Source: Amoebidium appalachense (Eukaryota > Ichthyosporea). Taken from it: a stretch of 64,000 nt of DNA. The stretch lies in contig CAVNZM010000001.1 in the NCBI GenBank assembly GCA_963693365.1, forward strand, positions 10,912,001 through 10,976,000, written 5' to 3'. A program made the position numbers and the translations under genes. How positions within the stretch are numbered: position 1 is the first letter of the stretch; every line of letters begins with the position of its first letter. Under the pieces are notes generated by a model. The model was not told the DNA's origin and did not search any database. It was given only the letters and a program-made list of their open reading frames with translations. Below, piece after piece: positions 22,829 to 49,500 of the stretch.

Positions 22829-22860
<32 letters not shown>

Positions 22861-23022
22861 GAAAGAAAAGAAAAGAAAGAAAGAAAGAAAGAAAAAACCA
22901 CACACACACAAAAGCCCCTTCTCCACCCTATTTCCCACTCTACTTTTCAAGTGTGTGTGTGGAAATGGTCTGTTATGGTTGGTATTTAGAGAGGGTGAAT
23001 GGGAGGCGGGTTGGGAAGGGTG

Positions 23023-23084
<62 letters not shown>

Positions 23085-23500
23085 TTTGAAGAGAGGAGTG
23101 GGAGGGAGGGGAGTGGGGGGAAGAGGGAGGGCGGAAAGAAGGGGAGGGGGAGGGGGGGGGGGGGGGGGATTGGCAGAGAGGATTGGGGCTCAAATGTGTT
23201 GCTGTGGGCAGGTTGAGATCAAGATGCTTCTCTTGACCGGTGACAGGTTCTTCAGAACGTAACCTATCCCCCCCCCCCCCCCCTCCCCGCGCACCGCCTT
23301 CCTTCGGTTCCTGATAGAATTTTTCTCCACCATTTTTGGGATAATGATTGGATGTTTGTGAAGTCAGGTGTGGATTCAGGGAGGAATGGCAAGGAAGAAG
23401 TTGTGTGAAAATTGGGAGATTGGGTGGGTGGGTGGGTGGGGGTGAGAAGGGGGAGGGAGAGGGCTGGGGGGGTTGGGTGGGGGGGTGGATGGTGGAGGTG

Positions 23501-23538
<38 letters not shown>

Positions 23539-23634
23539 CGGCGGGGGGGGGGGGGGGGGGGGGGCGGCTGGATGGGATGTCAAATGTTTGGTGGAATAAT
23601 CCCGAACACCCCCTCCCCCTCCCCCCCCCCCCCC

Positions 23635-23675
<41 letters not shown>

Positions 23676-23850
23676 AGCCGTTGATTTTTTTCCCCTTTCC
23701 AAATCGAACAGTGTTACGCATCTGGCCTCTGCATGAGAGAAAAAAATTGCCTTTTCTTGCTTCCTCATTTTCATGCTGAAAAGAGTGCAGAAGTGGAAGG
23801 AGGAAGGGGTATCCACTTCGAGTGGCCGGGAGGTTGGAGGGGATGTGTGT

Positions 23851-23889
<39 letters not shown>

Positions 23890-24468
23890 GAGAGAGACGG
23901 GGGGGGGGGGGGGGGGGGGGAGGAAGAGGGAGAGAGAGAGAGAGAGAGAAGGAGACAGGGGTGTCGACGATTTATGGTTGGGGAAGCGAAGAGAGAGGAG
24001 CAGATGAACACGACACGAATACCATGGTATACGATCGAAATAAGATTGATGCAAGATGTGCATGAGATGGATTAGAATCTGATTGTGTGCGGGTCCAAGA
24101 CGATTTGAATTGAATCGGGATTGTCCTAGTGGTACAACTTACATTCTTTCTGACTGACACGTTCACCCGTTGCTTGCAGACCCAAGCTGGAGTCTGAATC
24201 TCTGATACACGTTGGAGAGGTGGGTGGAACCTACGTGGAATTTTTTTTTTCTTTTCTGTTGCGCTTGCACACACAACTTCCGGAGAACGTGTGTGCTACA
24301 CAAAGGAATAGAAGTGAAGTAAATGATTGGGGTGCAAGTGGGTGAATGTTGGCAACCACACACGGGATATGCTAAGAGGTTTGTGTGTGTGAATGCACGT
24401 GCACAGGCACACTTCACATCTGCAGGCATGTGCGCGCGCACTGCACGCAGGCACATGCAAACACACAT

Positions 24469-24530
<62 letters not shown>

Positions 24531-24732
24531 CACACACACACACGCACACACAAGCACACACACACAGAGAGAGGGAGAGAGAGAGAGAGACAAAGAGAGA
24601 GAGGGAGAGGGGTGAGGGGGAGAGAGAGAGAGAGAGAGGGGGAGAGAGAGAGAGACCGCTAGGGAAAGATCTGCATGTTTACATCTCCCACTCCCAGCAA
24701 CCCTGATTTTTCACGTTTTTGGGGAGAGGGAG

Positions 24733-24789
<57 letters not shown>

Positions 24790-25309
24790 ATCCCCAATGA
24801 TTCCAATGTCCATATTATGGTGTCTAACCCTTTCCGCCTGCATCATCACAGGACAGCATACACGACCTATCCAACTTGGACAGTGCTAGAAACTGGGTAT
24901 GGCGAAACCCCCCCCCCCCCCCCCCCCCCCGCCTTTGTAAGGCCTGCTGGGGTATCCCTTTTTGAAACGTCTCTGGCATGTTCTCTTATTGTGGGTGGTA
25001 GGCATGGCACCCCCGTTTTTTTGTTTGTTTTTTTTTTTGCCCCTTACCCGTTGGATATGTGTTTTAACATTTCCGAGTTCATTCTTGTCTTCGCTTCTGT
25101 TGCAATGCTTCAGTGCATGCGTAGGTGGAAGACAGATTTTTCAGATTCATTCTTCTTCTGGGTGTATTTGTATTCCTGACTAGGAGAAATGTGCTTTCTG
25201 TTCTTTTCCATCCCCTCATTTTTTGTAGTGCGTGTGCTTATGTAGAAGCGGACGAGAGGAGGAGGGACGACGGGAGCAAGTGGGAAAGAGGGAAGAGTAG
25301 TTTTTTTAA

Positions 25310-25390
<81 letters not shown>

Positions 25391-25484
25391 GCTCCCCGTT
25401 TTTTTGTTGGGGAAGGGCGGGGGGGAGGGGTGGGGGGGGGGGGGGGGGGGGGGGGGGGCCTCCCGTTTTTTTGTTGGGGAAGGG

Positions 25485-25515
<31 letters not shown>

Positions 25516-25626
25516 TCCCGTTTTTTTGTTGGGGAAGGGCAGGGGGGAGGGGGGGGGGGGGGTGCGGAGGATGTAAGGGAGGTAGGTAAGGTTTAACAAC
25601 TTGACATTTTTAGGCTAATTGCGCAT

Positions 25627-25699
<73 letters not shown>

Positions 25700-26445
25700 A
25701 GTACGATACCGGGATGCCTGCAAGGGACCACATCCGTCTGTCACGAGTCGATGCCCAACTCGTAGTAAATGGTGCCCCCCCCCCCCCCCCCCCCCCCCTC
25801 TCCCCCCCCCCCCCCCCCCCTTCCCGCACCACCACCACAACTATCACCACCACTTGATTGGTTTTCCTTGTCCATCTTGTCTGAACGTCCTGTGGGGCGC
25901 CTGGGATTTGTTTTCCGCTTGTGATTTTTCCATGTCCTTGCCTTCATAGGTCCCACCATCTAATACTCCCCCCCCTCTCTCCCCCCTTTCCCCCTGTCCC
26001 TCCCTGCCCAACCAAACCACGCACCCACCTACCCATGCTGCACGTGTTGCTGATGTTGCATACTTGGATGTGCCTTTGTATGTATTTTGCACAGTGTTTC
26101 TCATCGCGCAGTTGTTCTTGTACCGTGTTCCGTATTCTTAAATTACCCCCCTGGATGACGTGGGCCCCCCCTGAGGATGGGCTCTGCTTATTATGCATAC
26201 TCTTTATGTATGGCTTGCATTCTGCATCGTGTTATCCGTTTGTTCTTGTGTACTTCGTACTTTTTGACGCATTCAAACCCCCCCCCCCCCCCCAAAAAAA
26301 AAAAAAAAAAAAAAAAAAAAAACACTTACCCACAGAGATCATGATTGAGGCGCGACTAGACCAGGTGGGGGTGGCCATGCCGGACAAAAGATCCAGCCTG
26401 CACTCACTGAGCTACAACGGGCAGTACCATGTGTGGCACCAATAG
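20226..26445 (+). CDS. NT-C2 domain protein, EEIG1/FAM102-like, nine exons
   Basis: Exons: 20226-20365, 20569-20616, 21422-21551, 22198-22344, 23212-23258, 24180-24219, 24852-24896, 25699-25771, 26336-26445. All junctions are GT-AG, all phases agree, and the sum is 780 nt (259 residues). The N-terminal two thirds form an NT-type C2 domain: [20 protein letters not shown], then [64 protein letters not shown]. These match the family pattern ending in LGF.DLNLAEFAG and RQDNSILKV...SGDP. The C-terminus is short and ends [20 protein letters not shown], recalling the RVDA block near the end of FAM102 proteins. NT-C2 proteins act as membrane-associated adaptors; the exact role here is unknown. Introns are dominated by poly-C/G, GT/CA and T-G composite runs. 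Confidence 0.85.
21552..22060. repeat. GT then CA repeats inside NT-C2 intron 3
   Basis: The intron starts directly with (GT)n at the donor and carries a further (GT)n at 21650-21745. CA-rich sequence occupies about 21960-22052. Confidence 0.9.
25313..25575. repeat. T-run plus G-run minisatellite in NT-C2 intron 7
   Basis: A T run of nearly 50 passes into a G run of about 30. Three units of about 60-70 bp follow, each containing CTCCCGTTTTTTTGTTGGGG, AAGGG and a long G tract (starting near 25391, 25459 and 25515). Confidence 0.85.
26152..26293 (+). repeat. Dispersed repeat copy 1 with poly-C tail
   Basis: About 125 bp from TGGATGACGTGGGCCCCCC to GACGCATTCAAA, identical to 36132-36278, then a C run. 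Here the C run passes into an A run (26294-26322). It lies in the last NT-C2 intron. Confidence 0.9.
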
Positions 26446-26517
26446 TGGATGTGTGTGTGTGTGTGTGTGTGTGTGTGACTGTATGTGTGTGTGTGTGTGT
26501 GTATGTGTGTGTGCATG

Positions 26518-26612
<95 letters not shown>

Positions 26613-27427
26613 ATGTTTTGTGTGTGTGTGTGTGTGTGTGGCGGGGGGGGGGGGGGGGGGGGGGGGGGAGGGGGGGGGTGGATTTCGACTACTTCCTCTT
26701 TTTGATTTTTATTATAATTTTCTATTATTATTTTTTGAAGAAATATTGCTTTTTCGCTTCAGATTCTGTGCAGTTTCGGAAGTTCCCGAAATGTAGGCCA
26801 CATGGGAATCACATGTATGTATGTTGCCAACGGTCTTCGTCATGTATGGTATGAATGAGGAGCATATATATATGGCATGTATATATCACGAATGATAAGT
26901 AAATATATAGTATACGTCGATATGCTGCTAAATTTCTTTTGCGCCGCGAAGGAAAGGAAAAGGGTTGCTTTAAATTTGAATTCGAAAAAGGTCTAGACAC
27001 ACCAATCTACTACACAGAGGGGTTCATTCAAATGTGCGTATGTTGGTGACTACACAGGCTTATGGTCTACTGGGATTACGCGCATCAACTTTGAAACAAA
27101 GCTTTGCATGATCAACTATTATCGCCAAGTACGAAACGTAGAGAATCCAAAAATAAACAGGACGACAGGGAGGGTTTCCCCCCCCCAACAAAGTTATAGC
27201 TATAGTGAGCTGATGAAGAGTTCACGCTTGACTCGACTCATAGAGATCAGTCTCTGCACTTCATATACATAGACATGGAGTTTTCTGCCATATATTAACC
27301 CGTTCAAGTGACTATGTCAGTATGATCATGATGCATCAGCACACAAAGCTTGGTCAAGTTATGGTTGCTTGTATATTGATTCTTTTTTGCCACGTGTGCA
27401 AAATAGATCTAGATGAAACCAACTTGC
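26446..27427. other. 3' flank of the NT-C2 gene
   Basis: Starts with about 190 bp of (GT)n and a G run, then unique AT-rich sequence with no supported gene. Several ATATAT stretches lie at 26860-26915. Confidence 0.6.
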
Positions 27428-27806
27428 TAATTCAGTCGAGTTATATTAACGTTCCGGCGCGATCCGCAATTGTCCCTTGCTCCTTTCAATCGCAAGAGCT
27501 CTTGCATGGAATCCAGTCATGATGCACGGTTGATGCGTACATATTGAAAAGTGGACGTGTGTTTATATAATCATAAGTACTACAAACGTATGCCAAGGCC
27601 TACGTAGTGCTACAGCCTAATTCAGTCGAGTTATATTAACGTTCCGGCGCGATCCGCAATTGTCCCTTGCTCCTTTCAATCGCAAGAGCTCTTGCATGGA
27701 ATCCAGTCATGATGCACGGTTGATGCGTACATATTGGAAAGTGGACGTGTGTTTATATAATCATAAGTACTACAAACGTATGCCAAGGCCTACGTAGTAC
27801 TACAGC
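27428..27806. repeat. 190-bp tandem duplication
   Basis: Two adjacent copies (about 27428-27617 and 27618-27806) starting CTAATTCAGTCGAG and ending near CTACAG. I see two substitutions (TTGAAAAG/TTGGAAAG and TAGTGCTAC/TAGTACTAC). Neither copy has a meaningful ORF. Confidence 0.9.
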
Positions 27807-28145
27807 CTTGCCCCCCCCCCCCCACATACACACACAACAAAGAAAAAAGAGGCGCTCCAGGCGCCCGATAAGACATGTGTGTGAGCCACTTTCTTATGAT
27901 TCAGCACAGAACAGAGGTGCTACATTAGAAGTCTCCTTTATTTCGTTCGTTGTTTCACATTATATTTGTTTAGCGCGATGTTCATCATCATGAACCCAGT
28001 TCCAGACTGGATCTTATATATATCTCACTCTGCAAGTACGCGATACATCATAACAACTCTCAAAACGTTTAGAAGGCATTACTTGCATGTAACTGGTTGG
28101 TATTCGAAATTTATGACACCATGGCCAGTTTATAATTCCCCTCAG

Positions 28146-28179
<34 letters not shown>

Positions 28180-28388
28180 AGCTTTCGATATACCCGGGGA
28201 AAACAAGACTTCAGACATAGTAACATACTTAACGCTTATTTCACGATATCACTGATGATTCAAGCCATACTTCTATTAACAGCAAACCAAAACCGGCAAT
28301 CTCAAAAAAGCATTTCCACAAATTCACACCATCAGAGGCTAACAGCCAAGCCCTGCCCCGGTGCCCGTGCATAAATTTTTAAAACCTC
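27807..28388. other. Downstream flank of DGAT2
   Basis: A C run at 27810-27823, a second C run at 28145-28176, and otherwise unique sequence without a gene. It contains the 3' UTR of the minus-strand DGAT2. Confidence 0.5.
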
Positions 28389-28903
28389 TCACTGAATAAT
28401 TCTCAGTGAAGAGCGCCTGTTGGGCAGATACTTGTCCTTATACGCATCATACAGCTCCTTCAGCCCATCGATATACAGTTGATGGTACTTATCAAGATCC
28501 TCAGAGGTGGGATTCTCAATCTTGGGGCAATCTATAGGCTTACCAACAACCACCTTAATCTCACCACGATGAGGGATAATGCCAACCGAGTATTGGAAGA
28601 AACCCCGGCCGTTGAAGGGAGGGAACGACATGCCGATCACCTTGGTTAGTTTGTCTTGGAATGCGCGCAGAGGGGTCCCAATGCTATTATCTGCGTAGAA
28701 CGTAAACCTCTCGTTCTCACCGAAACCAAACGTTGGTACAAGACCAGCACCGTTTTGCAGAGCCAACTTGACAAACCCCTTTCTGCGTGCAAGCGTCAAA
28801 TCGGCTGTTCCCGGACGGGCATCCAATGCCTCGGCGGCCCCACCAACAACGATGGTCACCGTTTTTCCTTTACCATGCGACAAAACATAGTTGATGCTCT
28901 CCT

Positions 28904-29320
28904 TGTTGGAGTGCAGACTTACGCTCACTCCACAATATGTGTATGTTAGCTTTACAATTGGTTCCGTGTACACAGACACACGCTGACACTCGATCACCAC
29001 ATGCACATCTGCATAGTTGAGGAATGTTGCCAATTGTGTTTTGACTGCAAACGATTGGTTCACTGGTCCCAGAGATCTCTAAATGAAAGTAACCAATCCG
29101 ATTAGCGCCTGGCATCCGGATTACATTCCAGACTGCTGCCCCACGGGTATATAAGCCACGTCTCTGCCAGGTGCAGACATGGAGTTAAGTCATGGAGTTA
29201 AGTCATGGAGTTAAGTCATGGAGTTCAGTCATGGAGTTAACACACTGAAAGCAGTAAAAAACGGGTCAGCGCCCAAGCGCGCCACGACGACCCTAGTCAC
29301 AGCGGACTCTACTTCCAACA
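28904..29320 (+). repeat. TRIM LTR1
   Basis: 417 bp. Contains CCAAT (29093-29097), TATATAAG (29148-29155) and four full plus one partial ATGGAGTTMAGTC 13-bp minirepeats downstream of the TATA box. LTR3 has the same repeat count. Confidence 0.92.
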
Positions 29321-29625
29321 GGGTTATGGGCCCAGACACGACACCGCGGCCTCTAACTTCACGTCCCCTACGACGCCTTGAACGGAGGAGCCCAGAAACC
29401 GACTTCTAGGCTGTACCCTACACCCGCGAGCGTATTTCCGTGAAGTAGAGACTTTCGCTTCCACAAACTCCATCCGCAGCAGCCTGCGACATCAACGTCA
29501 AGTATTCCACTTCATTGGCGGGGCACGCACCACAGTGGAATGCACACCCCGGTCTACCCTGCAAGCAGCCACACTCACTCTCTCTTCTCTACAGTGGTGT
29601 GTACACTTCTCCAATTGGGTAGGGG

Positions 29626-30055
29626 TGTTGGAGTGCAGACTTACGCTCACTCCACAATATGTGTATGTTAGCTTTACAATTGGTTCCGTGTACACAGACA
29701 CACGCTGACACTCGATCACCACATGCACATCTGCATAGTTGAGGAATGTTGCCAATTGTGTTTTGACTGCAAACGATTGGTTCACTGGTCCCAGAGATCT
29801 CTAAATGAAAGTAACCAATCCGATTAGCACCTGGCATCCGGATTACATTCCAGACTGCTGCCCCACGGGTATATAAGCCACGTCTCTGCCAGGTGCAGAC
29901 ATGGAGTTCAGACATGGAGTTCAGTCATGGAGTTAAGTCATGGAGTTAAGTCATGGAGTTCAGTCATGGAGTTAACACACTGAAAGCAGTAAAAAACGGG
30001 TCAGCGCCCAAGCGCGCCACGACGACCCTAGTCACAGCGGACTCTACTTCCAACA
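29626..30055 (+). repeat. TRIM LTR2 (middle, 13 bp longer)
   Basis: 430 bp: one extra ATGGAGTTCAGAC-type minirepeat compared with LTR1 and LTR3, plus a GCACCTGG/GCGCCTGG difference. Confidence 0.92.
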
Positions 30056-30360
30056 GGGTTATGGGCCCAGACACGACACCGCGGCCTCTAACTTCACGTC
30101 CCCTACGACGCCTTGAACGGAGGAGCCCAGAAACCGACTTCTAGGCTGTACCCTACACCCGCGAGCGTATTTCCGTGAAGTAGAGACTTTCGCTTCCACA
30201 AACTCCATCCGCAGCAGCCTGCGACATCAACGTCAAGTATTCCACTTCATTGGCGGGGCACGCACCACAGTGGAATGCACACCCCGGTCTACCCTGCAAG
30301 CAGCCACACTCACTCTCTCTTCTCTACAGTGGTGTGTACACTTCTCCAATTGGGTAGGGG

Positions 30361-30777
30361 TGTTGGAGTGCAGACTTACGCTCACTCCACAATATGTGTA
30401 TGTTAGCTTTACAATTGGTTCCGTGTACACAGACACACGCTGACACTCGATCACCACATGCACATCTGCATAGTTGAGGAATGTTGCCAATTGTGTTTTG
30501 ACTGCAAACGATTGGTTCACTGGTCCCAGAGATCTCTAAATGAAAGTAACCAATCCGATTAGCGCCTGGCATCCGGATTACATTCCAGACTGCTGCCCCA
30601 CGGGTATATAAGCCACGTCTCTGCCAGGTGCAGACATGGAGTTAAGTCATGGAGTTAAGTCATGGAGTTAAGTCATGGAGTTCAGTCATGGAGTTAACAC
30701 ACTGAAAGCAGTAAAAAACGGGTCAGCGCCCAAGCGCGCCACGACGACCCTAGTCACAGCGGACTCTACTTCCAACA
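30361..30777 (+). repeat. TRIM LTR3
   Basis: 417 bp, matching LTR1 more closely than LTR2, and followed by CTCCT. Confidence 0.92.
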
Positions 30778-31452
30778 CTCCTTGCTTACAGGGATGAGAC
30801 CCAGTGCCATAAGGTAATCACGGAAGAATGGGTACTTGAAGTTCTCAGCAAGGGTGCATGTGTAAGGGGTGAAGGAGGGAAACACGTCGGGGTATCCACC
30901 AACGTCTGTGCCAAACGCAATAATAGCACCGCAGCCGATAATACCGTGTGGATGGTAGCCAAAGATGTAGTTTTTTTCGGGATTCAGCTCACACCCGTCA
31001 ATTTTCTCGAGAGTAACAGGGAAGTAATCACGCATGAGCTGAAACAGCTTGCTGCTGCGAAGCCATTTGGAGCGTCTACCGCCAGAGACGGGTGTTTTAG
31101 AGTCCATATATATCCATATAGCGTAGGGTATGAAGAAAACCCATGTTGCCGGGGAAAAAATGCATAGAATTGTTAGCCCTAAGAACCACAAATACGCGGT
31201 GAGGGAGAAGAAAGTGGCGATTGTTTGCAACCTGCGCTCCATTGGAATGCTCAACGGGGCAAACTTTAAGCCCATCAGCGTAAAGCCAGGCCTTTCCGGT
31301 GTAGCTTGGCTTGGCGCATTTTCTTTTGGTTGTGTTGTTTCCTGAGGCTTGTTTGTGGTTTTTGAGTCTGTCATTTTGGATGTTCTTTTCACAATACTGG
31401 TTTAGAAAGCACAACAAACAAAACTGTTAGTCTGGACCGGATAAAACTTGAG

Positions 31453-31545
31453 GTTATATACCTGTAGCTACGAGCCACAAGATCACATAATCCAATCAAA
31501 AACCATCACCTTTTGATCATATTCACGCGAGCCAATCAAAACATT
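31453..31545 (-). promoter_or_regulatory. Putative DGAT2 core promoter
   Basis: On the minus strand TATATAAC (31453-31460) lies about 80 bp upstream of the ATG. Two ATTGG (inverted CCAAT) boxes lie further upstream, near 31492 and 31534. The same CCAAT-type box plus TATA layout occurs at the SOD gene and in the TRIM LTR. Confidence 0.55.
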
Positions 31546-32248
31546 TAACCTTAAATTATGCATTTTGATTGGTTCACAGGACCCCCGTGTGCCCGGCGGC
31601 ATGCAACAATGCTGCCAAGCATATTTTTTTTTCTCGCAAATTCAGCACAACGTTACGTTTTTTCTTTTCTTTTTTGTTTTCTTTATTTCTAAAGCTCTAA
31701 TCCCATGCATGTAGGAAAAGTTAGATGGAATAAAGTCCAAAGTCTCCAAGAGCCTCACTCACTGATAATGCCAATCCGGATGTCATACAAAGACCGGCAA
31801 ACTTACAATATTAATAAGTTTTAAATGAAATCAACCTACAGATTAAGATGTCTCTAACAGAGTTTAAAGCACATAACTATTTAAACCTATGATGAGAATC
31901 ATGAATTCAAAACGAAGGTCCCACTAAGCACTACGTCATAGGTCCGCGAGAGAGAGAGAGAGAGACTGAGAGAGCGGAGAGAGAGAGAGAGAGAGCAAAA
32001 GCGGAAACTCGAGGAGTGTTGGTGGGGAAAGGGAGCGAGACTGACCAGGAAGACAGAAATATCAAAGCAGGCGGGGATTGGGAGTGAGTTTAGCGCGAGA
32101 TGTGATAGAGTTTTGGCGTGGATACTTCCACACACGCCCTCCTTGACCTACTTACCCACTTTTCCATAATCATAGAGGCAACAAAACACACCCTTCACAA
32201 CCATCACAGATCTTTCATATGCTTGTGCGTGGTTAGAGACATGTCAAC
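31546..32248. other. Intergenic region between DGAT2 and PAN3
   Basis: Divergent intergenic region of about 0.7 kb with a GA-rich microsatellite at 31949-31996. It should contain the PAN3 promoter; no clear TATA box was found near 32249. No other gene is seen. Confidence 0.5.
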
Positions 32249-47840
<15,592 letters not shown>

Positions 47841-49181
47841 CTTGTGCAAGCCTTACGTAAGTGCCTAAATTGTGTATGCATTATGTGAGCACCTAGTTTG
47901 TGCAAGCCTTTCGTAAGTACCTAGCTTGACACTGTCGCTCGTCACGAAATAAGCACAAGAGATTAAATGAAAACCCAGTCTGCAGCTATTTCCCCGTCTT
48001 TACGGACCTAACTGCACAGATCGCACGTCCGCACTTAATCCCACGCACCTATGATAAGTAACAGGGTTGAGAGATGAGATGCGCGCCATTTAGCTGTTTT
48101 TCTATTCCCTTTTACGAATTAAGATACGCGTGCTATATTGCCTCACAGGTCCTCTTACGGGAAGTTGTATGTGCGTGCAGTGTGTGAATAAGATCGGAAC
48201 GCCATGTGCAAGTGGTAGGTATGTATGGGTGTTGCCTGTGCAAAGTGGTATGTAGGTGCCTTTATCGGTGCTACAGCAGGTGTAAGCAAGGGCCATGCCT
48301 TACGCAAGTACGGATGTAGCTACTGGTATACGATGTGTACTGAGTTGAACTTTTTGTTTTATCTTTTTGGTTTTATTTTACCTTTTTTTGTTTTCTGTTT
48401 TCGGCAGGGGGGGGGGGGTCTTTTTATTTTTATATGTGGATTTTTCGAATGTTTGCTCGTTGCGACCTTTGCCAAGTCCACCCATCACCGAGGCTAGGGC
48501 TGATGAAATAAACAATACGTGAAAGTCTGTAACGTGATCAAGGTAGACAAGTACTGTAGGGGGGTGAGGGGTGAAGGGGAGGAGGGGGGGGGGGGGGGGG
48601 GGGGGGGGGGTTGGATGGTCAAAATATGTGCTGCTGTGGTGTCACTGTTTGAGTGGGAGAAGCGCCGGGGGGAGGGGGGAGGAAAGGGGGGGGGGGGGGG
48701 GGGGGGGGGGATTGCAATGTGTGTGTTTTCGATATTATTTTTCTATATTTGTAAACGTGGGTGATCACGTACACTGTGTTTACACATGTACAACGTTTAT
48801 TGATCATGATATCATTACACACACACACACACACACACAAACACTGGCACCCACTTACATACATCACCAAATTAAAAAAAAAACACGCACACGAGCACAT
48901 CGTATGGGTAAACCTGTGCATGCTGAACATACACATACACACACACACACACACGTGTACAAATCCCGGTGGCCCAGTGTGGTTGAAGTCCGTGACCTGC
49001 AACAAGGCTGCAAGACAGAAGTATACGTAGTGGACTAGTGGCTCTCTGAGAAGGGGGGAGAGGGAGGGAGAGAGGGAGGGAGAGAGAGATGAAGAGAGAG
49101 AGGGAGGGAGAGAGGGAGACGCACACACAGGTAGCACATGCACATGTACCTTCACATGGGTGTGCATGCACACGGGAACAC

Positions 49182-49264
<83 letters not shown>

Positions 49265-49500
49265 ACATAATTGATGTATTTGCCTACACCGATAGGCAGG
49301 CACACACATACACCAACTCACATACGGACGGCGCATACATACAAACCTTTCATCTGGGGGCACCTGCATTTTGTGTTGGAGAAAGCAACGAGCACGCTTT
49401 CTTATAAGCAGAACAATAAGTAAGTCAATTTACACAACTTGGCACATGGTATTAGAACGCTACTTTAGAGCTGTTCATACATACACTGATCTATAGGCTT
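47841..49500. other. Intergenic DNA downstream of PAN3
   Basis: A short imperfect duplication around TTGTGCAAGCC...CGTAAGT (47839-47928) follows the stop. Then come G runs (48582-48610, 48690-48710), CA repeats (48818-48845, 48938-48954) and a (CA)n block 49184-49260. No supported gene. Confidence 0.6.

Larger units (their letters stand above)
28904..30777 (+). mobile_element. TRIM-like LTR element with three LTRs
   Basis: Ends TGTTGGA...TCCAACA (TG...CA with a 7-bp inverted repeat), flanked by target duplication CTCCT (28899-28903 and 30778-30782). Structure: LTR1 28904-29320 (417 bp), internal 29321-29625 (305 bp), LTR2 29626-30055 (430 bp), internal 30056-30360 (305 bp), LTR3 30361-30777 (417 bp). 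No protein of retroelement type is encoded. Each internal region ends with purine-rich GGGTAGGGG, a likely polypurine tract. This is a tandem TRIM (terminal-repeat retrotransposon in miniature). Orientation is set by the TATA box and polypurine tract. Confidence 0.93.
28389..31374 (-). pseudogene. DGAT2: DGAT2-family acyltransferase disrupted by a TRIM insertion
   Basis: Acyl-CoA:diacylglycerol acyltransferase of the DGAT2/MOGAT family, an ER enzyme making triacylglycerol. The coding sequence is 31374-30778 then 28898-28389, split by the element at 28904-30777. Without the insert and one CTCCT the frame is continuous and intronless, 368 residues. The upstream open frame begins with GTG, so the ATG at 31374 is the start. 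A hydrophobic hairpin spans about residues 51-89. The catalytic HPHG is at 141-144, followed by GCGAIIAFGTD. The C-terminal half has VTIVVGGAAEALDARPG, RKGFVKLALQNGAGLVPTFG and GIIPHRGEIKVVVGKPI, all family hallmarks. The break falls between Glu199 and Ser200, before the GGAAE block, so this allele cannot encode a full enzyme. Confidence 0.92.

Noticed and set aside
22483-24063. 526-codon minus-strand ORF rich in Pro, Phe and Ser
   Set aside because: Runs through homopolymer and microsatellite introns of the plus-strand NT-C2 gene; no domain.
29953-30144. 63-codon ORF MEFSHGVNTLK... in the TRIM
   Set aside because: Kept only as part of the repeat; no family similarity and low complexity in the second half, so not annotated as a gene.
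28904-30777. Repeats in DGAT2 read as an intron
   Set aside because: No GT-AG at the borders that keeps the frame, whereas TG...CA ends with a 5-bp duplication restore the frame exactly; it is an insertion.
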